The position numbers and the translations under genes were made by a program. This document shows positions 1 to 7,832 of a stretch of 64,000 nt of DNA, piece by piece; the first letter of the stretch is position 1; the number at the start of each line of letters is the position of its first letter. Source of the DNA: Chamaesiphon sp041738715 (GTDB lineage Bacteria; Cyanobacteriota; Cyanobacteriia; Cyanobacteriales; Chamaesiphonaceae); contig JBGSPI010000052.1 of the NCBI GenBank assembly GCA_041738715.1, positions 1 to 64,000 on the forward strand. The letters are read 5' to 3'. A model generated the notes under the pieces. That model worked only from the letters and a program-made list of their open reading frames with translations. It did not search any database and was not told the origin of the DNA.

Positions 1-136
1 AAGAACAAGATATACAGATTTTGAGTGCATTTGGCTGTTGATGGCTTAGATCGTTCTCTCACAACTGGTTTCAGTTAGCATTGCTTCCCCTATCCTACCA
101 TCTCCACCTTTTTGTTCTTCTGTCAATGCGTAAGTC

Positions 137-394
137 CTAAAATAGTTTTAGAGCCGTCTCCCTGATTTGAGGATTATTGCTGCCGAATTCAAACTGCTTA
201 ATTACACACAATGGTTGACTGGGCTGGTGTTCATCTACTGCTTTGAACGTTTTACCAAATCCGCCTTGTCCTAACAACTTCTGGGCGCGATAGCGATCTT
301 TAAGCAGTACCCAAGCTCCGCAAGATAAACAAAAGCTTGTCCGAGCGGGATTATTGGCTGGAGCTTGACAATTAGGATTTAAGCAGTAACTCAT
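137..394 (-). pseudogene. Truncated Ser/Thr protein kinase (zinc ribbon plus N-lobe only)
   Basis: An 85-residue remnant of a cyanobacterial Hanks-type kinase. It begins with a four-cysteine zinc-ribbon-like head (Cys4, Cys9, Cys22, Cys25), followed by a glycine-rich ATP loop (GQGGFG, about residues 42-47) and the VIK lysine of the N-lobe. The reading frame then stops after ALKLF, before the HRD and DFG motifs that a kinase needs, so it cannot be an active kinase. The stop codon is created at the junction with a sequence that reads TAGGACTTACGCA on the minus strand, which looks like the edge of inserted or recombined intergenic DNA. It is divergent from the uvrA remnant. The start ATG at 394 is the normal family start. 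Truncation is clear; expression is unknown. Confidence 0.75.
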
Positions 395-484
395 GGATGT
401 ATCGAGGGAAATAGTCTGGGAGTATATCGGATATACTTATAATTCCCTTGTCTTAACTAAGTTACACATCAATCTCGAATTATT

Positions 485-1055
485 ATTCAGCGTATTCGAC
501 ACCTCCGCGAAGTCTTTACCCAAACCATCGAAGCCAAAACCCGTGGCTATAAAGCGGGACAATTTTCCTTCAACATCAAAGGCGGACGCTGCGAAGCCTG
601 TAGCGGACTCCAAACCCTCGTCGATGTCGGCTTAGGTTACGTCAAACTCGGACAAACCGCCCCTACCCTCTCCGGTGGTGAAGCCCAACGGGTCAAACTC
701 GCCACCGAACTCTCCAAACGCGCCACAGGCAAAACCCTCTATCTGATCGACGAACCCACTACCGGACTATCATTCTACGATGTCCACAAGCTCCTAGACG
801 TGCTGCAAAGACTAGTAGACAAGGGGAACTCCATTATCGTCATCGAACACAACCTCGACGTGATTCGCTGCACGGATTGGACGATTCTCTTGACAGAGAG
901 GCTTCGCCAACGATCTAGGGGCAGAAGGTCGTAATAAGGGGGGAGAATTAGTTCCGGTGGGGACACCGGAACAGGTGGCGAAAAATCCTCGATCGCATAC
1001 TGGGAAGTATTTGAAACAAGTGTTGAAACAACATTCACCAATAGGGAAAACGTAA
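485..1055 (+). pseudogene. uvrA: uvrA 3' remnant (excinuclease ABC subunit A), decayed
   Basis: In the frame starting at 485 the translation matches the C-terminal part of UvrA, the damage-recognition ATPase of nucleotide excision repair: GYKAGQFSFNIKGGRCEAC, then the signature LSGGEAQRVKLA, Walker B LIDEPTTGL, and the switch histidine in VIEHNLDVI. Three defects are visible. The 5' two-thirds of the gene is missing. About 60 residues between CEACSG and LQTLVDVGLGY are missing, including the second half of the C-terminal zinc finger. A 25-bp insertion (887-911) between the DWTI and DLGAEG codons shifts the frame; after it the reading resumes to a stop at 1053-1055. An intact uvrA is expected elsewhere in the genome. 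No product is expected. Confidence 0.85.
887..911. repeat. 25-bp insertion in uvrA remnant, small dispersed repeat
   Basis: The 25 bases lie exactly between the Ile and Asp codons of a conserved UvrA motif (DWTI / DLGAEG). Removing them restores the frame. The core reads GAGAGGCTTCGCCAAC, which resembles the short GC-rich interspersed words common in cyanobacterial intergenic DNA. The insertion boundaries are inferred from the coding frame. Confidence 0.6.
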
Positions 1056-1274
1056 TAACCTAACCTAAAGTTTAACAACCCGTATATACTCTCTAGCCTC
1101 TGCTTCTAGTGAGATAATCTTGGATCGCCATCGAGCTAAACCTCTCTCGATTTAACTGTCAGAATACTTCTCTAGTAGAATCGCTTGTTAGTGTTCTAGA
1201 ACAGTTTCTTTCATTCCTTAAACGACGTAAAACGTTGACTTAGTTGCTTCCCTGGAGAATCGTAATTACAGAAA

Positions 1275-1598
1275 TTAGCGACCCATCCGACGATTGACTT
1301 CTCGACTTACTTGAACGTAGGTTCTAAAGCCACGTCGCTGTAATCTGTTGGCAGCACGGTTGGCATCTTGACGATTTGGATGGTAGCCCTCCAGAGTCCA
1401 TCGTCGATCGCGAGGACTACGGTAATAAACCGAAAACCGACGATCTTGATTTCGGTTGCGCCAATACTGGGCTAGCAGCGTATTTGTTTCGCCATAAAGG
1501 TTCTGACTCCCTTGGTGCGGATCTAACGCATTTGCGCTAGAGGGCATAGCCACGACAAATCCTATCAATACCAGTGAAAGTAAAAGTGTCTTTTTCAC
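1275..1598 (-). CDS. Small secreted basic protein, SPOR-like fold possible
   Basis: A 107-residue protein with a clear Sec signal peptide: Lys-Lys at residues 2-3, a hydrophobic core to about residue 19 and a cleavage-like SSANA site near residue 24. The mature part is rich in Arg and aromatic residues. Its C-terminal half (FSVYYR..WTLEGYHPNRQDANRAANRLQRRGFRTYV) has the beta-alpha-beta pattern of SPOR-like peptidoglycan-binding domains, with a run of residues that look like AxxxAxxL followed by GFxTYV. That fold assignment is inference. The gene is divergent from csbD and carries the same promoter motif, so it is probably a stress-responsive exported protein. Confidence 0.6.
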   Translation of the reverse strand: MKKTLLLSLVLIGFVVAMPSSANALDPHQGSQNLYGETNTLLAQYWRNRNQDRRFSVYYRSPRDRRWTLEGYHPNRQDANRAANRLQRRGFRTYVQVSREVNRRMGR

Positions 1599-1924
1599 AA
1601 AAATTAGTCTCCAAATAAAAGACAGAACAAAAGACAGAGTGGCTGTATCTTTGCGAAAAGCTAGTCTCTTGTCTAGATTTTTATCTTACAAATAAAATGT
1701 GAGGTTCTTGTGAGTAATTCGATCGAATGATTATTCACGTTCTTACCGATCATTTTTTGCAAGTTAATAACATTGCCAAAATTGTCATTGGTGTGAAAAA
1801 ACTAAGAATATAGGAACCTCACAAGATCTTCACATTTTAGGTCTACTATTGAAGATAACAACTCCATATCAGAAAAATATCCAAGAGTTATTAAAATTTT
1901 AATAGTTTGAAGCAGGAGCAGATC
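1599..1924. promoter_or_regulatory. Divergent promoter region with paired direct-repeat motif
   Basis: This 326-bp AT-rich intergenic region separates the secreted protein from csbD. The same 21-bp sequence, with only two differences, occurs at 1693-1713 on the minus strand and 1819-1839 on the plus strand. Each copy has two TCACA boxes 11 bp apart, followed by TTTTA, and points toward its own gene. The copies end about 95 and 86 bp before the two start codons. One helical turn between boxes is the usual spacing for OmpR/PhoB-type response regulators; that regulator class is an inference. No other ORF is seen here. Confidence 0.55.
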
Positions 1925-2107
1925 ATGAGTTTAGAAGATCGTGCCAAGGCAACCGCCAAAAATATCGAAGGTAAAATCCAGGAAGCTGTAGGTGAAATGA
2001 CTGGTGATCCTCAAGATCGATTAGAGGGTCGAGAAAAACAGGCAGAGGCAAAAATTCGTCACACGATCGAAAATGTGAAGGATGAAGTTAAAAAAGCAAT
2101 TAACTAG
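1925..2107 (+). CDS. CsbD family stress protein
   Basis: A 60-residue hydrophilic, charge-rich protein of the CsbD-like family: the motif KATAKNIEGKIQEAVGEMTGD is followed by DRLEGREKQAEAKIRH and a Lys/Glu-rich helical tail. The family is induced by general stress in many bacteria; its biochemical role is not known. I chose the ATG at 1925 rather than the upstream in-frame ATG at 1907 because AGGAG lies 7-8 bases before it and the family consensus starts at this point. It shares a divergent promoter region with the secreted protein at 1275-1598. The next gene downstream encodes another stress-type small protein. Confidence 0.85.
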   Translation: MSLEDRAKATAKNIEGKIQEAVGEMTGDPQDRLEGREKQAEAKIRHTIENVKDEVKKAIN

Positions 2108-2145
2108 TAGTTTTTGGCATAAATCTAGCGACTATTTTGGAATTT

Positions 2146-2179
2146 TTCCAGCAGTTTCTGGCTGACAGGGTTGCTGGAA
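2146..2179 (+). terminator. Weak hairpin after csbD
   Basis: TTCCAGCA and TGCTGGAA form an 8-bp stem about 40 bases after the csbD stop, followed by TTCTTGCTT rather than a pure T-run. It could be a weak terminator. Confidence 0.35.
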
Positions 2180-2283
2180 TTCTTGCTTAGAATCAGGTCG
2201 TGACTACTATTGATGCCTACCGAACCTGATCGTAAATTTACTTGGTTGATCGATCGTTTATCTACGCCTTATCTCACACTATT

Positions 2284-2298
2284 TTCCACATTGTGGAA
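2284..2298 (+). promoter_or_regulatory. Palindrome abutting the ribosome binding site of the 51-aa gene
   Basis: TTCCAC and GTGGAA form a perfect 6-bp stem with a 3-base loop (ATT). The right arm runs directly into the GAAGGGG that serves as ribosome binding site for the ATG at 2309. As DNA it could be an operator; as RNA it would partly mask the ribosome binding site. Both are inference. Confidence 0.35.
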
Positions 2299-2308
2299 GG
2301 GGTAACTT

Positions 2309-2464
2309 ATGTTAAATCTAATCTGGACTGGTGTTATTGTCCTTTTCTTTCTCTGGGCTTTAGGATTTTCAATTCATCTTGGTGGTAGTTTAATTCACCT
2401 ACTTTTAGTTTTGGCACTGATCGGCATTGCCTACAATTTCTTTATGGGGCGACGGATTAGCTAA
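2309..2464 (+). CDS. Lmo0937 family small membrane protein
   Basis: A 51-residue integral membrane peptide. It starts MLNLIWTGVIVLFFLWALGF, has a short turn with HLGGSLIHL, then a second helix LLLVLALIGIAYNFF, and ends with the basic tail MGRRIS. This arrangement (IW start, two helices joined by GGxLIHLLL, RR tail) is that of the Lmo0937/DUF5670 family, which is often found near CsbD or other stress genes. Its function is unknown. A strong GAAGGGG ribosome binding site lies about 7 bases upstream. The gene is below common ORF-length cutoffs but the family match is convincing. Confidence 0.75.
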   Translation: MLNLIWTGVIVLFFLWALGFSIHLGGSLIHLLLVLALIGIAYNFFMGRRIS

Positions 2465-2539
2465 TTATCTTTGTGGCTGGACTTGCAACTACCCTTGATT
2501 CGACTATTCAATCTAGCTGCATACTAGCAGCTTACCCCT

Positions 2540-4951
2540 ATGTATAAACTGATCCAAGCCGTCTTAGACAGCGATGAGCAAAAAGATCTACATCAGTTAA
2601 TTGACAAGTTGAGTAGTTCCGGCAAAAGCTATTTTTTGCGGAACGAGATTTTACAGACGTTTGCTGACTCCTGTCAGCATCTATCTCAACCCGGTCACGC
2701 TTATCATAGTTCTTCGCTCAGTCGGCTGATCAACTACACCCATGAAATGATTGTGGATGGGGATGGTGTTTGGTTAGTGGTGCGTCCCTGGATTGCCTGT
2801 CAGCAGGTGTGGCGACTGAGGGCCGATCTTACTAGTGGAGTAGAGATGACACTTGAGGATCTGCTTGATGTCCGCGATCGTCAAGTCGATCGCTACCAGT
2901 CTCACATTCTCAACATCGATTTTAAACCTTTTTATCAAGACTCCCCCCAAATAGACGATCCTCGAAATATCGGTCAAGGGCTGGCGTTTCTCAATCGTTA
3001 CCTGTGTAGCAAGCTATCGATCGAATTCCACTACTGGTTGGAGGCATTGTTCAATGCTCTCCATGCGATCGAACACAATGGGGTGCAACTCTTAATTAAC
3101 GATCGAATTCAATCTGGTGTCGAGCTATCGGCACAAGTCAAGCAAGCGATCGAGTTTTTGGGTGAGTATGCGGCAGATCTGCCATACGGAAAAGTTCACC
3201 TCGATTTACAAGCTCTTGGATTTGAGCCAGGTTGGGGTAATACCGTTGCCCGCGCTCGTGAAACATTGGAATTGCTGTATCATTTGATCGACGACCCCGA
3301 ACCAGCTATTTTGGAAGCCTTTGTGTCTCGCGTTCCGGCGATCTTTCGTGTGGTGTTAGTTTCTATTCACGGTTGGGTGGGGCAAGAAAGCGAGTTGGGA
3401 CGACCAGAAACTCGCAGTCAAGTCGTCTACGTATTAGAACAAGCCCGCAGTCTAGAAAACCAACTCCGCGCCGATATTCAACAGTCGGGGCTGAATTTGC
3501 TGGGCATTCATCCCCAAGTCATCGTCCTGACACGTCTGATTCCGAACTGTACGGGCACGCAATGCGAACTCCCCTGGGAACAGGTGGATGATACCGAAAA
3601 TGCTTGGATTCTGCGCGTACCGTTCCGGGAATTTAATCCAGTCGTCACCCAGAACTGGATTTCTAAGTTTGAGATTTGGCCCTATCTGGACAGCTTTGCG
3701 ATCGATGCCGAACGGGAATTACTAGCAAAACTGGGCGGAACCCCAAATTTAATCATTGGCAACTACAGCGATGGCAATCTAGTTGCTGCGCTCCTGGCGC
3801 ATCGGCTCAACGCTATTCAGTGCAATATTGCTCATTCGCTCGAAAAGCCGAAATACCTATTCAGCAACCTCAATTGGCAAGACTTAGAAAGTCAGTATCA
3901 TTTTTCAGCCCAATTTACTGCCGATCTAATTAGTATGAATGCCGCTGATTTCATCATCACTTCATCCTATCAGGAAATTATGGGTACGCCAGAGAGTATG
4001 GGGCAGTATGAATCGTATCAGTGCTTCACGATGCCTAATCTCTACCATGTCATTGATGGCATCGACCTGTTTAGCCCCAAGTTCAATCGCGTCCCACCTG
4101 GGGTAAATGAGCAAATCTTCTTTCCGAATAGTCAGAGCGAACATCCAGATCCCGAACGGCGCGCCCGGATTCGATCGCTGGTGTTTGAGCAGGCAGATGG
4201 ACATATTTTCGGTCATCTCGACCAGCCCGAAAAACGCCCGATCCTGGCGGTTGCCCCGATCGAGCCGATTAAGAATCTAGCAGGGCTGGTGGAGTGCTTT
4301 GGCCGCAGTCCCCAACTACAGGCGCAATGTAATCTAATTCTGGTCACAAATGCCCTGGAAGTATCCGACACGATGAATTCCGATCAGGTAGAAGAAATTG
4401 CCAAATTACACGCCCTGGTTGACCAATATAGCCTACATGGGCACATCCGCTGGTTGGATATTCGCTTGCCCACTAGCGACCTCGGCGAAGTCTATCGATC
4501 GATCGCCGCTCAACAAGGAATTTTTGTTCACTTTGCCAAGTTTGAAGCCTTCGGCCGCACAATTCTGGAAGCGATGATTTCGGGATTGCCCACCTTTGCC
4601 ACTCAATTTGGCGGTGCCTTAGAAATTATCCAAGATGGCACCAATGGCTTTCATATCAACCCCACCGATTTAGATGGTACTGCGGCAAAAATACTCCAGT
4701 TTTTGGATCAGTGTAAAACCGATCCTCACTATTGGCAGGAGATTGCCGATCGAGCGATCGAACACATTCAACTGCAATACAACTGGTCAACCCACACCCG
4801 CCAAGTCCTCGCACTCACCAAGATTTACAGCTTTTGGAACTACATTGATTTCGATCGCCGTGACGCACTGAAACGTTATTTAGAAGCCTTATTCTATCTG
4901 CTCTATCAGCCCAGAGCCGACCAGATTTTAGCAGAACACATGCAGCGGTAA
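2540..4951 (+). CDS. susA: Sucrose synthase (GT4)
   Basis: An 803-residue protein of the same length as plant and cyanobacterial sucrose synthases. It reversibly converts sucrose plus NDP into NDP-glucose and fructose in the cytoplasm. The N-terminal 270 residues are the regulatory region typical of sucrose synthase. The GT-B half includes GNYSDGNLVAALLAHRL and the CNIAHSLEKPKY motif, then the C-terminal donor-binding lobe with PIEPIKNLAGL and the GT4 E-x7-E motif FEAFGRTILE (Glu669 and Glu677), followed by GGALEIIQDG. Only two bases separate its stop from the GH65-phosphoglucomutase gene, so they are almost certainly one operon. The physiological direction (cleavage to feed ADP- or UDP-glucose pools, or synthesis) cannot be told from sequence. 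Confidence 0.95.
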   Translation: MYKLIQAVLDSDEQKDLHQLIDKLSSSGKSYFLRNEILQTFADSCQHLSQPGHAYHSSSLSRLINYTHEMIVDGDGVWLVVRPWIACQQVWRLRADLTSGVEMTLEDLLDVRDRQVDRYQSHILNIDFKPFYQDSPQIDDPRNIGQGLAFLNRYLCSKLSIEFHYWLEALFNALHAIEHNGVQLLINDRIQSGVELSAQVKQAIEFLGEYAADLPYGKVHLDLQALGFEPGWGNTVARARETLELLYHLIDDPEPAILEAFVSRVPAIFRVVLVSIHGWVGQESELGRPETRSQVVYVLEQARSLENQLRADIQQSGLNLLGIHPQVIVLTRLIPNCTGTQCELPWEQVDDTENAWILRVPFREFNPVVTQNWISKFEIWPYLDSFAIDAERELLAKLGGTPNLIIGNYSDGNLVAALLAHRLNAIQCNIAHSLEKPKYLFSNLNWQDLESQYHFSAQFTADLISMNAADFIITSSYQEIMGTPESMGQYESYQCFTMPNLYHVIDGIDLFSPKFNRVPPGVNEQIFFPNSQSEHPDPERRARIRSLVFEQADGHIFGHLDQPEKRPILAVAPIEPIKNLAGLVECFGRSPQLQAQCNLILVTNALEVSDTMNSDQVEEIAKLHALVDQYSLHGHIRWLDIRLPTSDLGEVYRSIAAQQGIFVHFAKFEAFGRTILEAMISGLPTFATQFGGALEIIQDGTNGFHINPTDLDGTAAKILQFLDQCKTDPHYWQEIADRAIEHIQLQYNWSTHTRQVLALTKIYSFWNYIDFDRRDALKRYLEALFYLLYQPRADQILAEHMQR

Positions 4952-4953
4952 TC

Positions 4954-7821
4954 ATGAATATTCCAAGCTCCCATAATTTGATTTACACGGACTGGACAGC
5001 GATCGAACCTCAATTCGACCCAGAGCAGTTGCGATCGCGAGAAACTGTATTTACGATCGGCAATGGTTATTTAGGCACGCGAGGCAGCTTTGAGGAAGGG
5101 TATCCTGATGCGTTGCCAGCTACGCTCGTGCATGGGGTGTATGACGATGTGCCGGTGGTTTATACCGAGCTTGCCAATTGTCCAGATTGGCTGTCATTAG
5201 TGCCGATCGTCAATGGGGAAAGGTTTCGGCTCGATAAAGGCGAAATCATTCACTACGAACGGCAACTGGACTTGCGGCACGGTATTTTGAGTCGATCGGT
5301 ACGTTGGCGTAGTCCGATTGGGAATACAGTAGACTTCCGGTTTGAACGTTTTGCTAGTTTGGCAGATCCGCAGGTATTGGCTTTGCGCTGCCAGATTACG
5401 CCGGTGGATTTTGATGGCACGATTGAGATCCAAGCTAGCATCAATGGCTATCCCCAAAATCAAGGCTTCGACCACTGGGAACGGCTCGATCAGGGCAAAA
5501 CAAATCAGGGAATTTGGCTCCAGATGCGTACTCGCAGTTCGCGGATCGAACTGGGTATGGCGGCGAGAATGTCTGTTATTGGTACGGATGCCGGATTACA
5601 GGTGACAAATACGCCTGGATATCCCACCCTGACGACTACCTTTCTGGCGACAGCCGGACAAACGATCGGCATCGAAAAAGTCGTGACAGTGTTTACCTCC
5701 CAGGAAACAGAGCTACCCTTGCCAGCAGCCCAAGCTAAACTAGCAAATCTCCCCGCATATCCAGTCCTGCTCGACGCACATCAACAGGCATGGAACGAAG
5801 TTTGGCAGCACAGCGATATCGAGATTGGCGGCAATAGCAAAGCTCAATTAGCAGTACGCTACAACCTGTTTCAACTCTTGATCAGTGCCTCCGCCGATCG
5901 CGATCGAGTCAGCATTCCGGCTAAAACCCTCTCAGGTTTAGGCTATCGGGGTCATATCTTTTGGGATACAGAGATTTTCATCCTGCCCTTTTTTACCTTG
6001 ACCCAACCCGGGATCGCCCGCAACTTACTCACCTACCGCTATCACACCCTGGCTGGTGCGAGGCGTAAAGCCGCCCACAGTGGTTATCAGGGAGCGATGT
6101 TTGCCTGGGAAAGTGCGGCTACTGGGGATGAGGTGACACCTCGGTGGGCGATGCCCAATGACCCTTATGCCGAAGATGTCCGGATCTGGTGTCGCGATCG
6201 CGAAATTCATATTAGTGCCGATATTGCCTATGCTGTCTGGCAATACTGGCAAGCAACGGGCGACGATCTGTGGCTGCGGGACTATGGAGCCGAAATTATC
6301 CTCGATACTGCCCGATTCTGGATCAGTCGGTTGGAGTGGAATGCCCAGCGGGAAAGATATGAACTGTGTGGAGTGATTGGAGCCGATGAATATCACGAGC
6401 AGGTAAATAACAATACCTTCACCAATCGGATGGTGCAGTGGCATCTAGAACGGGCGGTGGCACTCCATCAGTGGTTGCAGGATAAGTTTCCAGATTGCGC
6501 CGATCAACTGTCTCACCGGTTAAAACTCACATCAGCGGAGTTGCTCCGGTGGCAAACAACGATCTCCCAGATATATATCCCTGAGAACACCGCAACAGAA
6601 CCGATCGAGCAGTTCGATGGTTTTTTCCAGCTTCAGGATATCAATTTAAGCGACTATGAACCGCGAGACCGATCGATTCAAGCCATTCTGGGCATTGAAG
6701 CCACAAATCAGCGGCAGGTGATCAAGCAACCCGACGTATTAATGCTGCTCTACCTGATGCGCGGCACTCAAGCATTTCCCTATAGCCCTAGTGTGCTGAA
6801 ACAGAACTGGGATTACTACGCCCCCCGCACGGATATCACCTACGGCTCATCTTTAGGACCAGCGATTCACGCGATTCTCGCCGCCGATTTAGGGGTGGCC
6901 GCTGATGCCTACGAGCAGTTTATCCAAGCAGCCCTAGTCGATCTCGAAGACAATCGCGGCAATACTGGCGACGGTCTTCATGCGGCTGCTGCTGGCGGTG
7001 TCTGGCAAGCGGTGGTCTTCGGTTTTGGCGGCGTTCAACTACGGGATAATGGCCCCGTCGCCACTCCCCATCTCCCACCCACCTGGACTCGGCTCAAATT
7101 CAAACTCCACTGGCGGGGTACTTGGCACAGTTTCGATCTAACGCCCACACTTTGTCCAGCAGCAGACATCAGAGGCTTTATCTTCGACCTGGATGGTGTA
7201 TTGACAGATACTGCCGAATTTCACTACCGAGCTTGGCAGAAACTGGCTGACGAAGAAGGATTGCCCTTCGATCGACAGGCAAATGAAGCCTTACGAGGCG
7301 TGGCACGCCGCGAGTCACTACTGAAAATCGTCGGTAATAGGCAATATTCACCACCAGAACTGCAAGCGATGATGGAGCGCAAAAACCGCTATTATGTAGA
7401 ATCGATCCAAACCATCACCCCCGAGGATGTCTTACCCGGAGTCCTCGATCTCTTAGCCGAACTCCGTCAAGCGGGAATTAAAATCGCCATCGGTTCTGCC
7501 AGCAAAAATGCCCGCACCGTAATTGAGAAATTAGGCATTGCCGATCGGGTAGATGCGATCGCCGATGGTTCCAGTGTCGATCAACCCAAACCAGCCCCCG
7601 ATATATTTTTACACGCCGCCAAATTATTAGGACTCGATCCGGCTCACTGTGTAGTGGTAGAAGATGCCGCTGCCGGAATTCAAGCAGCGATCGCCGCTGG
7701 GATGTGGTCGATTGGACTGGGATCTGGAGATCGCCTGGGATCTGCCAAAATTGTCTTACCAAACTTAACGGGCGTTCACTGGAGCGATCTCCAAACTAAT
7801 TTTTTGAAAGATGGGAGATAG
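4954..7821 (+). CDS. GH65 disaccharide phosphorylase fused to beta-phosphoglucomutase
   Basis: A 955-residue two-domain enzyme. Residues 1 to about 735 are a glycoside hydrolase family 65 phosphorylase: the motif GADEYHEQVNNNTFTN carries the presumed general acid Glu479, and TGDGLHAAAAGGVWQAVVFGFGG matches the phosphate-binding region. Residues about 742-950 are a HAD-family beta-phosphoglucomutase: DLDGVLTD with Asp745 (nucleophile) and Asp747, GSASKN, the lysine in QPKPAPDIF and the acidic VVEDAAAG. The first domain would split an alpha-glucoside (trehalose, maltose, kojibiose, nigerose or glucosylglycerol are family substrates) with phosphate to beta-glucose-1-phosphate; the second would turn this into glucose-6-phosphate. 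The actual disaccharide cannot be read from sequence. It follows sucrose synthase by two bases. Confidence 0.92.
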   Translation: MNIPSSHNLIYTDWTAIEPQFDPEQLRSRETVFTIGNGYLGTRGSFEEGYPDALPATLVHGVYDDVPVVYTELANCPDWLSLVPIVNGERFRLDKGEIIHYERQLDLRHGILSRSVRWRSPIGNTVDFRFERFASLADPQVLALRCQITPVDFDGTIEIQASINGYPQNQGFDHWERLDQGKTNQGIWLQMRTRSSRIELGMAARMSVIGTDAGLQVTNTPGYPTLTTTFLATAGQTIGIEKVVTVFTSQETELPLPAAQAKLANLPAYPVLLDAHQQAWNEVWQHSDIEIGGNSKAQLAVRYNLFQLLISASADRDRVSIPAKTLSGLGYRGHIFWDTEIFILPFFTLTQPGIARNLLTYRYHTLAGARRKAAHSGYQGAMFAWESAATGDEVTPRWAMPNDPYAEDVRIWCRDREIHISADIAYAVWQYWQATGDDLWLRDYGAEIILDTARFWISRLEWNAQRERYELCGVIGADEYHEQVNNNTFTNRMVQWHLERAVALHQWLQDKFPDCADQLSHRLKLTSAELLRWQTTISQIYIPENTATEPIEQFDGFFQLQDINLSDYEPRDRSIQAILGIEATNQRQVIKQPDVLMLLYLMRGTQAFPYSPSVLKQNWDYYAPRTDITYGSSLGPAIHAILAADLGVAADAYEQFIQAALVDLEDNRGNTGDGLHAAAAGGVWQAVVFGFGGVQLRDNGPVATPHLPPTWTRLKFKLHWRGTWHSFDLTPTLCPAADIRGFIFDLDGVLTDTAEFHYRAWQKLADEEGLPFDRQANEALRGVARRESLLKIVGNRQYSPPELQAMMERKNRYYVESIQTITPEDVLPGVLDLLAELRQAGIKIAIGSASKNARTVIEKLGIADRVDAIADGSSVDQPKPAPDIFLHAAKLLGLDPAHCVVVEDAAAGIQAAIAAGMWSIGLGSGDRLGSAKIVLPNLTGVHWSDLQTNFLKDGR

Positions 7822-7832
7822 TCGATCTCAAC

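Noticed and set aside
393..635. 80-codon plus-strand frame beside the truncated kinase
   Set aside because: It lies out of frame across the uvrA remnant; the in-frame reading gives UvrA motifs.
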